Notes: generated from the sequence alone by a model not told the origin. Counted from the stretch's first letter, positions 1-6,431 are shown. The stretch is DNA of 12,306 bases from DAOPMC01 sp035392025 (GCA_035392025.1 DAOPMC010000029.1:1-12306), one strand, 5' to 3'. Translations and numbers: made by a program.

Positions 1-11
1 TATAAGAAAGG

Positions 12-35
12 GGTCTAATATAGGTCATTTAGACC
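12..35. repeat. Small inverted repeat upstream of the SDR gene
   Basis: GGTCTAA (12-18) and TTAGACC (29-35) are perfect 7-bp inverted arms with a 10-nt loop, lying 23 nt before the SDR start codon. No U-run follows, so it does not look like a terminator. It could be an operator for a dimeric repressor or a leader hairpin; both are guesses. The window begins 11 bases upstream, so its context is missing. Confidence 0.35.
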
Positions 36-58
36 ATAATTAGATTATACGTGATTAT

Positions 59-844
59 ATGGAAATTAAAGACAAAAAGATTATTGTTACTGGTGGTGCC
101 AATGGTATTGGCAAAGAACTAGTAAAACAATTGTTACAGCATGGTGCCTATGTTTGGGCTGTTGATATAAATGATGAATCATTGCAAAGTCTTGAAAGGG
201 AATTACATTCCGAAAGACTAGAGACTTTTATAGTTGATGTTTCAAATAAAGATTCTATTGATATTTTCAAAGAAAAATATATTAATAAGTGGGAATATGT
301 AGATATATTAATAAACAATGCAGGAATTGTGCAACCATTTATTACAACAGAAAAATTAGATGACGAAACAATTAATAGGGTAATGAATGTTAATTTTTAC
401 GGACCATTAAATTTGACAAGAGCTTTCCTAAACTCGCTTCGTACTAGAGAAGAAGCATATATTGTTAATTTATCAAGCATGGGAGGATTTTTTCCTTTTC
501 CTAAGCAAACGATATATGGAGCTTCCAAAGCAGCATTAAAATTATTTACAGAAGGATTATATGCAGAACTTTTAGATACGAGTGTAAAAGTAATGATAGT
601 ATTTCCAGGTGCAATAGCAACAAATATACTAAAAAATTCTAATGTTGAATTAAAAAGCAGTGAATCGAGTAGTTATAAAATGTTATCACCAGATAAAGCA
701 GCATCTATTATAATAAAAGGTATTACTAAAAATAAATTTAAACTTTTTGTTGGATCAGATGCAAAGTTTATGAAATTCTTATATAAATTAAATTCTAAAT
801 CTGCAATAAAAACTATAAATAATAAAATGAAAAATATTAATTAA
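59..844 (+). CDS. Short-chain dehydrogenase/reductase (SDR), NAD(P)-dependent
   Basis: Classical SDR oxidoreductase of 261 residues, the normal size. The Rossmann cofactor motif TGGANGIG is at residues 11-18, the structural NNAG at 86-89, the active-site Asn at 112 (VMNVNFYG), the catalytic Ser at 140 (NLSS), and the YGASK pair Tyr153/Lys157. An acidic residue after the second strand (VDIND, 35-39) suggests NAD rather than NADP preference; that is an inference from SDRs in general. The substrate cannot be told: the 190-261 region that shapes the pocket is not one I recognise. The basic, Lys/Asn-rich C-terminus has no clear membrane segment. ATG at 59 follows GTGAT (51-55) at very short spacing. 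It is followed by a strong terminator, so it ends its own transcript; its upstream partner, if any, lies outside the window. Confidence 0.88.
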   Translation: MEIKDKKIIVTGGANGIGKELVKQLLQHGAYVWAVDINDESLQSLERELHSERLETFIVDVSNKDSIDIFKEKYINKWEYVDILINNAGIVQPFITTEKLDDETINRVMNVNFYGPLNLTRAFLNSLRTREEAYIVNLSSMGGFFPFPKQTIYGASKAALKLFTEGLYAELLDTSVKVMIVFPGAIATNILKNSNVELKSSESSSYKMLSPDKAASIIIKGITKNKFKLFVGSDAKFMKFLYKLNSKSAIKTINNKMKNIN

Positions 845-854
845 AACCTAGATT

Positions 855-884
855 AAAAAGGCAATAACCATCATTGTCTTTTTT
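855..884 (+). terminator. Rho-independent terminator after the SDR gene
   Basis: An 11-bp stem, AAAAAGGCAAT (855-865) with ATTGTCTTTTT (873-883), contains one G-U pair and a 7-nt loop, and runs directly into Ts. The A-rich 5' arm means it could also work from the other strand. It lies 11 nt after the SDR stop codon. Confidence 0.85.
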
Positions 885-919
885 AGACTTTATGATAACG
901 TTGTAAGTGAGGTATGTTT

Positions 920-1879
920 ATGGTAAATTACAAAAAAATAAAAGAAGTTATAGAATCTATTCCAAACGATGAACAAATATTTATATCTGGTCACTTAAAT
1001 CCAGATATGGATTCAGTAGGCACTAGTTTAGCTCTTGCTAGATATTTAAATAGTATTGGTAAAAGTGCAAGTGTTCTTTTAGATCAAGATAATTTTAAAA
1101 TATTGAAATGGTTTGATGATTATGCATATGTAATTGATGAACCCAAACTTGCTAAAAAAGAAAAGTATACTTTTATTATGTTAGATGCTAATGAAAAGAA
1201 AAGGCTAGGTAGATATGAAAAATATTTTGATAATGCTAGATTAACTATTCAAATAGACCATCATGAAAATAACGATGGATTATCTAATTATATTGTTGTT
1301 GCAAGTGAAATAAGTTCTACTTCTGAGATGATGTATTCATTATTAAAATTATTTGATAAAGGTATTGATTCAAAGATAGCGGAATTATTGTACGCAGGGA
1401 TAGTTACTGATACTAAAGGCTTTTTTCAAAGAACAAGCACTCAAACTTTTCTAGTTGCATCTAAGTTATTAGAATATAATATTGATTATCAATATATAAC
1501 AAGAGCAACTTTAAAAAGAATGTCTTACAAAGATGTAGTTGCTTTATCACATGCAATTCTTGATTTAGAGTTTGATAGAGGCCTATGCTACATTGTGATT
1601 GATGATGAAAAAGATTATTATAGTGGGCTTGAATACAATGCTTTTGCTAAATTAATTGCACCATTTATTCAAAATATAGATGATACTGACATAATACTTG
1701 CTATCTATAAAAGCGGTAATAAGATAACTATTAACGTAAGAAGCAACACTGATATAGAGGTAACCACTTTTGCCGGATTATTTGGTGGTGGTGGGCATAA
1801 ATATGCTGCTGGTGCTATAGTTTATGATACCAAGGTAGACACTATAATAGAATCTGCTAAAAAGCATTTAATAAAATAA
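920..1879 (+). CDS. nrnA: DHH-family phosphoesterase, NrnA-like (oligoribonuclease / pAp phosphatase)
   Basis: Cytosolic DHH/DHHA1 phosphoesterase of 319 residues, the usual NrnA length. In characterised members it degrades 2-5 nt RNA (nanoRNA) and dephosphorylates 3'-phosphoadenosine 5'-phosphate, using Mn ions. Visible metal ligands: H25, D29 and D31 in the GHLNPDMDSVG motif, D89 in MLDANE, the DHH triad D113-H114-H115, and D164 in GIVTD. The C-terminal DHHA1 substrate-binding loop GGGGHKYAAG starts at about residue 289. I chose ATG 920 rather than ATG 914 because the SD-like GTGAGGT (907-913) abuts 914 but sits 6 nt before 920. TATGAT at 891-896 is a possible -10, without a good -35. The related GdpP/RecJ families are excluded by length and the absence of their extra domains; DhhP-type c-di-AMP/pApA hydrolysis remains possible. 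Confidence 0.88.
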   Translation: MVNYKKIKEVIESIPNDEQIFISGHLNPDMDSVGTSLALARYLNSIGKSASVLLDQDNFKILKWFDDYAYVIDEPKLAKKEKYTFIMLDANEKKRLGRYEKYFDNARLTIQIDHHENNDGLSNYIVVASEISSTSEMMYSLLKLFDKGIDSKIAELLYAGIVTDTKGFFQRTSTQTFLVASKLLEYNIDYQYITRATLKRMSYKDVVALSHAILDLEFDRGLCYIVIDDEKDYYSGLEYNAFAKLIAPFIQNIDDTDIILAIYKSGNKITINVRSNTDIEVTTFAGLFGGGGHKYAAGAIVYDTKVDTIIESAKKHLIK

Positions 1880-1881
1880 GC

Positions 1882-1901
1882 AAAATGATGTTAATCATTT
1901 T
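1882..1901. terminator. AT-rich hairpin after nrnA, possible weak terminator
   Basis: AAAATGAT (1882-1889) and ATCATTTT (1894-1901) form a perfect 8-bp stem with a GTTA loop, two bases after the nrnA stop. The stem is GC-poor and followed only by ATTCG, so termination would be inefficient. It could instead be a regulatory palindrome for the following gene. Confidence 0.4.
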
Positions 1902-1917
1902 ATTCGTATAGTTCTCA

Positions 1918-1923
1918 TATAAT
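1918..1923 (+). promoter_or_regulatory. Candidate -10 box next to the start of the surface-protein gene
   Basis: A perfect TATAAT lies 7 nt before ATG 1931, so transcription would begin at or next to the A of the start codon. No SD is visible before 1931 or 1937, and no good -35 is seen 16-18 nt upstream. This would make a leaderless mRNA if real; chance is not excluded in such AT-rich DNA. Confidence 0.3.
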
Positions 1924-1930
1924 TATTTTG

Positions 1931-2836
1931 ATGAATATGAAAAAGATTAAGTTTATTTTATTTTTTGTTTTTATTTTGTTTATTACACCCAATATTTTAG
2001 CATCTTCTGCAGAAGTAAATGTTACATTTAATTTATTAGAAACATCTTACACTACAGTGACTAAACAGTTAGATGGCGATATTACTATATTTACACTAAC
2101 TAATAATATTCCTAGTATGGATTTGACTACTACGCAGTTAAAAGAAATATTAAGTCAAAAATCAGGAAATGGTGCGAGTCCTTTAACAATCTATGGGACA
2201 CTAAATATTTTAGTAACACCAATAGAGGAAACATCATTTAATCCTCTGGTAGGAAAGGATACCTATTATCGAGGGAGCAGTGCTGGTTCTTGGGTGTCAA
2301 GTACTACGGCGGTCATCAATCAGGAATCTACAGCTGAGGTTAAACCAATGAATAGTAACTTTTGGCCATATGGGTTTGCAGTATCATATCGCACCAGTGT
2401 TAATGATGCTTGGAAATCTACTGTTGCTGGTGGAATAGATCTAACAAATAAAACCATGGAAGAGAAACTGGCAACGCTTTTAAATATTGACTTAGAAGCT
2501 AGTCCTAATGGAGTAGTTAATGAATATGGTAATTTATTTTATTTTAGAATACTTCCTAGCGGTTATAATTATAAGACAAGATTTGATTTCTATAGTGAAA
2601 AAGAAGGAGTAACACCACAATTAAAAGCAGACTCATCAACAGAATATTTGATAAGTTCACTTAATTTATTAGGAACTCGCTATGTTTATATAAGTTATGC
2701 TAAAACTGAAGCAGCGGGGGCACTAGCCATAATAGATAAAGAAGAAGAAAAAATAAATATATGGGCACTTTCAGGATTTTTAATATTTACATGTGGCACC
2801 TTAATAGTATTTAAAAAGTATGGTAAGAAGCATTAA
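1931..2836 (+). CDS. Unknown secreted protein with signal peptide and C-terminal membrane anchor
   Basis: I do not recognise this 301-residue protein. Residues 1-26 form a signal peptide: MNMKKIK, a Phe/Ile/Leu-rich core, then ILASSA as the likely cleavage region. There is no lipobox Cys. Residues about 277-294 are a hydrophobic anchor followed by the basic tail KKYGKKH. This is like the tail of sortase substrates, but no LPxTG-type motif precedes it, so the chain is probably held by the helix itself with its body outside the cell. The body is rich in Ser, Thr, Asn and Tyr and looks like beta-type surface folds. Start is uncertain: ATG 1931 and ATG 1937 both lack an SD. Base composition is unusual; I counted about 41% GC over 2221-2460 (50% in 2281-2340), clearly above neighbouring genes. 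It lies between nrnA and uppS without an obvious functional link. Confidence 0.8.
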   Translation: MNMKKIKFILFFVFILFITPNILASSAEVNVTFNLLETSYTTVTKQLDGDITIFTLTNNIPSMDLTTTQLKEILSQKSGNGASPLTIYGTLNILVTPIEETSFNPLVGKDTYYRGSSAGSWVSSTTAVINQESTAEVKPMNSNFWPYGFAVSYRTSVNDAWKSTVAGGIDLTNKTMEEKLATLLNIDLEASPNGVVNEYGNLFYFRILPSGYNYKTRFDFYSEKEGVTPQLKADSSTEYLISSLNLLGTRYVYISYAKTEAAGALAIIDKEEEKINIWALSGFLIFTCGTLIVFKKYGKKH

Positions 2837-2866
2837 AATGATATATAATAATTTTTGGTGATTTAA

Positions 2867-3559
2867 ATGGATGAAGTAATTCCAAATCATGTTGCAATTA
2901 TTATGGATGGCAATGGTAGATGGGCCAAAGAAAAGGGAAAAGAAAGAAGTTATGGACATTATCATGGCTTTTTAAACTTTAAAAAATTATCAAAATATAT
3001 TTATAAGAAAGGCGTAAAAGTGTTAAGCGTTTATGCTTTTTCCACAGAAAATTTTAAAAGAGATAAAAAAGAAGTATCATACTTGATGAATCTTTTTATG
3101 AATAAATTTAAAGATGGACTTATTGATATTGAAAAAATGGGGGTAAAATTAATATTTTCTGGTCATCGAGAAAGACCTCTTCCTAAAGGCGTTATAAAAA
3201 CAATGAATGAATTAGAAGAAAGAACAAAAAACAATATTAAAGGTATCTTAAATATTTGCATAAATTATGGTGGTCACTTGGAAATAATAGATGCTACTAA
3301 GAAGATATATAGTGAGATAGATGATATAGAATCTTTAAATGAAGAATTATATAATAGTTATCTATATAATGAATTACCTCCAGTAGATTTACTAATTAGA
3401 ACTGGTAAAGAATATAGAATTAGTAACTTTATGTTATGGCAATTAGCCTATGCAGAGTTATATTTTTCCAACATATATTTTCCAGATTTTAATGAAAAAG
3501 AATTTGATAAAGCAATCTTGGAATTTTCAAGTAGAAATAGGAGATTTGGAGGAAATTAA
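2867..3559 (+). CDS. uppS: Undecaprenyl-diphosphate synthase (cis-prenyltransferase)
   Basis: Isoprenyl transferase that extends farnesyl-PP with isopentenyl-PP in the Z configuration to give undecaprenyl-PP, the lipid carrier for peptidoglycan and other wall polymers. Signatures: HVAIIMDGNGRWA at 8-20 with catalytic D14, the FSTENFKR block at 58-65, and the C-terminal RTGKEYRISNF at 178-188 followed by LWQLAYAELYF (E197) and the closing RRFGG. At 230 residues it is slightly shorter than the usual about 250. In the NYGGR.EI motif the Arg is His here (residue 137), a conservative but uncommon change. SD GGTGAT (2857-2862) lies 4 nt before ATG. In many Bacillota uppS precedes cdsA and dxr; here it stands before a tRNA operon instead. 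TATAAT at 2844-2849 could give its own promoter, but there is no clear -35. Confidence 0.95.
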   Translation: MDEVIPNHVAIIMDGNGRWAKEKGKERSYGHYHGFLNFKKLSKYIYKKGVKVLSVYAFSTENFKRDKKEVSYLMNLFMNKFKDGLIDIEKMGVKLIFSGHRERPLPKGVIKTMNELEERTKNNIKGILNICINYGGHLEIIDATKKIYSEIDDIESLNEELYNSYLYNELPPVDLLIRTGKEYRISNFMLWQLAYAELYFSNIYFPDFNEKEFDKAILEFSSRNRRFGGN

Positions 3560-3560
3560 A

Positions 3561-3582
3561 AAAACTTAAATAAAACTTAAAT
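3561..3582 (+). repeat. 11-bp tandem repeat, candidate UP element of the tRNA promoter
   Basis: AAAACTTAAAT occurs twice in perfect tandem (3561-3571, 3572-3582), ending 6 nt before the -35 box. The period is one helical turn and the tract is all A/T except one C per unit, so both copies face the same side of the helix, as expected for contact by the RNA polymerase alpha subunit C-terminal domain. Confidence 0.6.
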
Positions 3583-3588
3583 ATTTTC

Positions 3589-3617
3589 TTGCAAAATATG
3601 GTATTTTGTTGTAGAAT
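3589..3617 (+). promoter_or_regulatory. Sigma-A promoter of the tRNA operon
   Basis: The -35 TTGCAA (3589-3594) and -10 TAGAAT (3612-3617) are separated by exactly 17 bp. Transcription should start near 3624, about 23 nt before the first mature tRNA base. An A/T-rich tandem repeat lies just upstream. Confidence 0.82.
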
Positions 3618-3646
3618 TGAGTTTGCGAACAAATATTATCGTAAAT

Positions 3647-3723
3647 GGGCTTGTAGCTCAGTTGGTTAGAGCGCACGTCTGATAAGCGTGAGGTCGATGG
3701 TTCAAATCCATCCAGGCCCACCA
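3647..3723 (+). tRNA. tRNA-Ile (anticodon GAT)
   Basis: Acceptor GGGCTTG pairs with CAGGCCC; the D stem is GCTC/GAGC. The anticodon stem CACGT/GCGTG holds the loop CTGATAA with anticodon GAT. The T arm is GATGG-TTCAAAT-CCATC. CCA is encoded (3721-3723). It reads AUC and AUU. First gene of the operon; no rRNA gene is next to it, although Ile-GAT is often found in rRNA spacers. Confidence 0.97.
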
Positions 3724-3729
3724 TTTTAT

Positions 3730-3806
3730 GCCTCAATAGCTCAGTTGGTTAGAGCACTTGACTGTTAATCAAGGGGTCGTAGGTTCGAGTCCTACTTGGG
3801 GCGCCA
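3730..3806 (+). tRNA. tRNA-Asn (anticodon GTT)
   Basis: Acceptor GCCTCAA pairs with TTGGGGC (one G-T). The anticodon stem CTTGA/TCAAG holds the loop CTGTTAA with anticodon GTT. The T loop is TTCGAGT, the discriminator is G, and CCA is encoded. Six nt separate it from the preceding tRNA. Confidence 0.97.
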
Positions 3807-3815
3807 TTATTTATT

Positions 3816-3892
3816 GGCCTGTTGGTGAAGTGGCTTAACACACCGCCCTTTCACGGCGGCATTCATGGATTCGAATTCCATACAGGTCACCA
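3816..3892 (+). tRNA. tRNA-Glu (anticodon TTC)
   Basis: Acceptor GGCCTGT pairs with ACAGGTC (one G-T). The anticodon stem CCGCC/GGCGG holds the loop CTTTCAC with anticodon TTC. The D stem is short (GTG/CAC) with a loop including GTGG. CCA is encoded. Confidence 0.96.
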
Positions 3893-3901
3893 AAATTTTA
3901 T

Positions 3902-3990
3902 GCCTGAGTGGCGGAATAGGTAGACGCACAGGACTTAAAATCCTGCGGAAGTTAAACTCCGTGCCGGTTCAAGTCCGGCCTTAGGCACCA
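3902..3990 (+). tRNA. tRNA-Leu (anticodon TAA)
   Basis: Class II tRNA of 89 nt. Acceptor GCCTGAG pairs with CTTAGGC. The anticodon stem CAGGA/TCCTG holds the loop CTTAAAA with anticodon TAA. The long variable arm closes with CGGA/TCCG. CCA is encoded. It reads the UUA codon that dominates Leu usage in this AT-rich genome. Confidence 0.97.
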
Positions 3991-3996
3991 CTTTGT

Positions 3997-4071
3997 TGCC
4001 TCGTAGCCAAGTGGTAAGGCACGAGACTTTGACTCTCGCATGCGCTAGTTCGAATCTAGCCGAGGCAGCCA
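3997..4071 (+). tRNA. tRNA-Gln (anticodon TTG)
   Basis: Acceptor TGCCTCG pairs with CGAGGCA. The anticodon stem CGAGA/TCTCG holds the loop CTTTGAC with anticodon TTG. The T arm GCTAG-TTCGAAT-CTAGC is perfect. CCA is encoded. Confidence 0.97.
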
Positions 4072-4079
4072 TTTTTTAC

Positions 4080-4155
4080 GACCCGCTAGCTCAGCCGGTA
4101 GAGCATTTGACTTTTAATCAAAGGGTCTGGAGTTCGAATCTCCAGCGGGTCACCA
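4080..4155 (+). tRNA. tRNA-Lys (anticodon TTT)
   Basis: Acceptor GACCCGC pairs with GCGGGTC. The anticodon stem TTTGA/TCAAA holds the loop CTTTTAA with anticodon TTT. The T arm TGGAG-TTCGAAT-CTCCA is perfect. CCA is encoded. Last gene of the operon, 12 nt before the terminator stem. Confidence 0.97.
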
Positions 4156-4167
4156 GTGTTTATAAAG

Positions 4168-4195
4168 ACCAACATTAGTTTAATGTTGGTTTTTT
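4168..4195 (+). terminator. Rho-independent terminator of the tRNA operon
   Basis: A perfect 10-bp stem, ACCAACATTA (4168-4177) and TAATGTTGGT (4181-4190), with a 3-nt GTT loop, is followed by five further Ts and then CTTT. It closes the tRNA transcript just before the promoter of the next gene. Confidence 0.93.
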
Positions 4196-4196
4196 C

Positions 4197-4225
4197 TTTA
4201 CTTTTACTTTAATTTATAGTATAAT
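4197..4225 (+). promoter_or_regulatory. Sigma-A promoter of the HExxH protein gene
   Basis: -35-like TTTACT (4197-4202) and perfect -10 TATAAT (4220-4225) are 17 bp apart. The predicted start is near 4232, giving a leader of about 20 nt before GTG 4252. It begins directly in the T tract of the tRNA terminator, so the two units are packed back to back. Confidence 0.7.
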
Positions 4226-4251
4226 CAGTGCATTATTTAGGGGTGGAAATT

Positions 4252-5031
4252 GTGGAAGAAGAGATATTAAAAATTGTATTGAATTATTCAAAATCTCATA
4301 AATTAGCTGACATTAATTTTGTTGAAAAAATATTTAGTGTTATGATTGCTGATAAAAAATTACACAATTATTTAAGGAATATATCAGATCTTCAAAAAGA
4401 AAGAGATAAAGAAGATAAAAGAAAGATTGTTGCTAACTATGATAGTGTTACCAAAATTATTGGAATTAATTTTTCTATGATTGGTTTGATGTTTGAAGAA
4501 TTAGGAAGGCATAATTGTTTCTTTGATGATGACTGTGAAAAATTTTTATTTAAAAATTTAGAAGTCGTACAGATTCTTTTACATGAGGTAGAACATGCTA
4601 AACAATATAAAAAAGCAGATTTAGAGGACAATGATATAGAAACAAAACTAATACTAGCTAGCTTTGATGCTAATCCTAAATTAAGAGAGCAATTTTATGA
4701 TTATGATCCTATGGAGAGATTAGCAGACATTAAATCATTTAAAACAATAAATAAGATTGTAAGACAAATAGAAAAAACTTATCCTACTTTAAGTATCTAT
4801 GAAAAAAAATCTTTAATAGATGCAATGCTAAATGGATATGTTGGTGCTAATTCACCAACAATAATATTTTTAGATGGGACACATCAATTACGCTCTAAAG
4901 TTTTTCCAACAAATCCATTTTTTGTTACATTAGAAAAGTTCATGTATGGGTTGCCAGTTCAACAAGAAGAATTAGATGATGCAAATCAGATATATAATAA
5001 GTTATGTAGAAAGTTACATAAAAATAGATAA
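4252..5031 (+). CDS. Putative HExxH zinc metallopeptidase, unknown family
   Basis: I do not recognise the family of this 259-residue protein. The central feature is LLHEVEHAKQ: H111, E112 and H115 form an HExxH zinc site in a predicted helix. About 40 residues later comes YDPMERLADIKSF; E155 in ExxAD is well placed as the third zinc ligand, as in gluzincin-type peptidases. No signal peptide or membrane segment is seen, so it should be cytoplasmic. The rest is mostly helical and charged, with an acidic stretch FFDDDCEKF (90-98) before the active site. Start: GTG 4252 has the SD-like AGGGGTGG (4239-4246) 5 nt upstream; an upstream in-frame GTG at 4228 has none. It has its own promoter after the tRNA terminator and no terminator before lspA. 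The peptidase activity is an inference from the motif alone; the target is unknown. Confidence 0.72.
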   Translation: MEEEILKIVLNYSKSHKLADINFVEKIFSVMIADKKLHNYLRNISDLQKERDKEDKRKIVANYDSVTKIIGINFSMIGLMFEELGRHNCFFDDDCEKFLFKNLEVVQILLHEVEHAKQYKKADLEDNDIETKLILASFDANPKLREQFYDYDPMERLADIKSFKTINKIVRQIEKTYPTLSIYEKKSLIDAMLNGYVGANSPTIIFLDGTHQLRSKVFPTNPFFVTLEKFMYGLPVQQEELDDANQIYNKLCRKLHKNR

Positions 5032-5072
5032 ACTAAATGGTTTTTTATTAAATAGATTTTTTATAAATAGTT

Positions 5073-5086
5073 TGGTACAATATAAT
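5073..5086 (+). promoter_or_regulatory. Candidate extended -10 promoter of lspA-rluD
   Basis: TGG-TACAAT (5073-5081) is an extended -10, overlapped at its last base by a TATAAT (5081-5086). The -35 region is only T-rich. It sits 13-20 nt before the lspA ATG, so one or two starts with very short leaders are possible. Confidence 0.5.
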
Positions 5087-5098
5087 AGGTGATTATCT

Positions 5099-5569
5099 AT
5101 GAAAAAGAAATTATGGATTGTGGCAGCAATATCGGCAATTGTTGATATTATTTCTAAACAATTAGTATTAAAATTTTTAAAAGGTTCTAGTATCAAATTA
5201 ATACCAGGTTTGTTTTCACTTACTTATACTGAAAATGCTGGTGCGGCTTTTAGTATCTTGGAAGGTAAAAAGATAATGCTTGTTGTGGTGGCAGTATTAG
5301 TGATTGCTTATTTAATTTATATAACAAAAAAGAAAGAGTTGAACAACCTTCAGACTATAGGCTATGCCATATTTATTGGAGGAGTTTTTGGAAACTTAAT
5401 TGATAGGTTATGTTATGGATATGTAATAGATTTCTTGCACTTTTATGTTAATGGTAATAGTTTTCCAATCTTTAATTTTGCCGATATGTTTATAGTAATT
5501 GGTGTGGGGTTACTTGCACTTGATACTATTAAAGGAGATAAAAATGAAAATAGTAGTAGAAAAAAGTAG
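5099..5569 (+). CDS. lspA: Lipoprotein signal peptidase (signal peptidase II)
   Basis: Integral membrane aspartyl protease that removes the signal peptide from prolipoproteins after diacylglyceryl transfer to the lipobox Cys. It has 156 residues and four hydrophobic segments, as usual. Conserved blocks: TENAGAAFS (44-52), GGVFGNLIDR (94-103), YVIDFLHF with catalytic D111 (109-115), and FPIFNFADMFI with catalytic D129 (122-132). ATG 5099 follows GGTGAT (5088-5093) by 5 nt. The last 26 nt overlap the start of rluD, so the two are translationally linked; lspA next to this pseudouridine synthase is a common Bacillota arrangement. Lipoprotein processing is the target of the antibiotic globomycin in this family. 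Confidence 0.96.
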   Translation: MKKKLWIVAAISAIVDIISKQLVLKFLKGSSIKLIPGLFSLTYTENAGAAFSILEGKKIMLVVVAVLVIAYLIYITKKKELNNLQTIGYAIFIGGVFGNLIDRLCYGYVIDFLHFYVNGNSFPIFNFADMFIVIGVGLLALDTIKGDKNENSSRKK

Positions 5570-6431
5570 TGACAGATTAGATAGCTTTTTATCAAATGAA
5601 GTAGGATTAAGTAGATCAAAAATACAAAAATTAATAAAAGGTGGTCTTGTTACTGTAAACGATGAAATAGAATCTAGTAGTTATAAAGTAAAAATAGATG
5701 ATGAAATAGAACTGGTTAATCAAGAAGAAGAGATACATATAGAAAAAGAAAATATTCCCCTTGATATTGTTTATGAAGATGAATATTTAATGGTGATAAA
5801 TAAACCAAGCGGAATGGTAACACATCCTGCTGTTGGAAATTACAATCATACTTTAGTAAATGCACTAATGTATCATTTAAATCGCGATACAACTAATATT
5901 AGACCTGGAATTGTTCATAGACTTGATAAGGATACCAGTGGCTTAATGATAGTTGCAAAAACTGATGATGCTCTTGAAAAGTTATCTTTAATGATTAAAG
6001 ATAGGAAGATAGATAGAATTTATAATGCTTTAGTATGGGGTATTGTCAGACACGAAAAAGGTACAATAGATGCACCAATTGGAAGAGACATAAATAATAG
6101 GCAAAAATATATTGTTACTAATTTAAATAGTAAAGACGCTATAACTCATTTTAAAGTGCTAGAACGATATAGTGACACCACTTTATTAGAATTAAAATTA
6201 GAAACTGGTAGAACTCATCAAATTAGAGTACATATGAATTACATTGGATACCCCGTTGTAAATGATCCTGTTTATTGTAACAAAAAACCACTTAATGATA
6301 GTGGCCAAATGTTATTTTCTAAAAAACTTAAGTTTATTCATCCATATACAAATAAAGAATTATCTTTTGAGATAGATCCGCCAAATGAATTTTTAGAAAT
6401 ATTAAACATTCATAAAATAAATTGGAATTGA
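5544..6431 (+). CDS. rluD: Large-subunit rRNA pseudouridine synthase, RluD/YlyB type
   Basis: Converts uridines to pseudouridine, by family in helix 69 of 23S rRNA (E. coli RluD positions 1911/1915/1917); the exact sites here are inferred. It has 295 residues: an S4-type RNA-binding domain at 9-60 (RLDSFL, SRSKIQKLI, VTVND), then the catalytic domain with HRLDKDTSG at 125-133 and nucleophile D128. Later signatures are the TGRTHQIRVH block (221-230) and DPVYC (241-245). ATG 5544 is chosen because AAAGGAGA (5531-5538) precedes it by 5 nt; longer upstream in-frame starts lie deep inside lspA with no SD. It ends in TGA, the only such stop among the genes here, and its last 30 nt overlap the 3' end of tspO on the other strand. 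No terminator follows. Confidence 0.94.
   Translation: MKIVVEKSSDRLDSFLSNEVGLSRSKIQKLIKGGLVTVNDEIESSSYKVKIDDEIELVNQEEEIHIEKENIPLDIVYEDEYLMVINKPSGMVTHPAVGNYNHTLVNALMYHLNRDTTNIRPGIVHRLDKDTSGLMIVAKTDDALEKLSLMIKDRKIDRIYNALVWGIVRHEKGTIDAPIGRDINNRQKYIVTNLNSKDAITHFKVLERYSDTTLLELKLETGRTHQIRVHMNYIGYPVVNDPVYCNKKPLNDSGQMLFSKKLKFIHPYTNKELSFEIDPPNEFLEILNIHKINWN

Noticed and set aside
3993..4178. A 61-codon open frame on the + strand
   Set aside because: It lies wholly across the tRNA-Gln and tRNA-Lys genes and the operon terminator; the frame is a by-product of tRNA sequence.
3647..4251. Integrated element using the tRNA-Lys 3' end as an attachment site
   Set aside because: No integrase or phage gene follows, I saw no second copy of the tRNA 3' end downstream, and a normal terminator and promoter occupy the junction.
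4252..5031. ImmA/IrrE-type metallopeptidase (mobile-element regulator)
   Set aside because: The HExxH context (HEVEHAKQ) lacks the HELGHxxLH-type pattern, and no repressor gene is adjacent.
4995..5073. Possible terminator between the HExxH gene and lspA
   Set aside because: Only short AAACTA/TAGTTT matches with long loops are present; the T-runs are not preceded by a stable stem.
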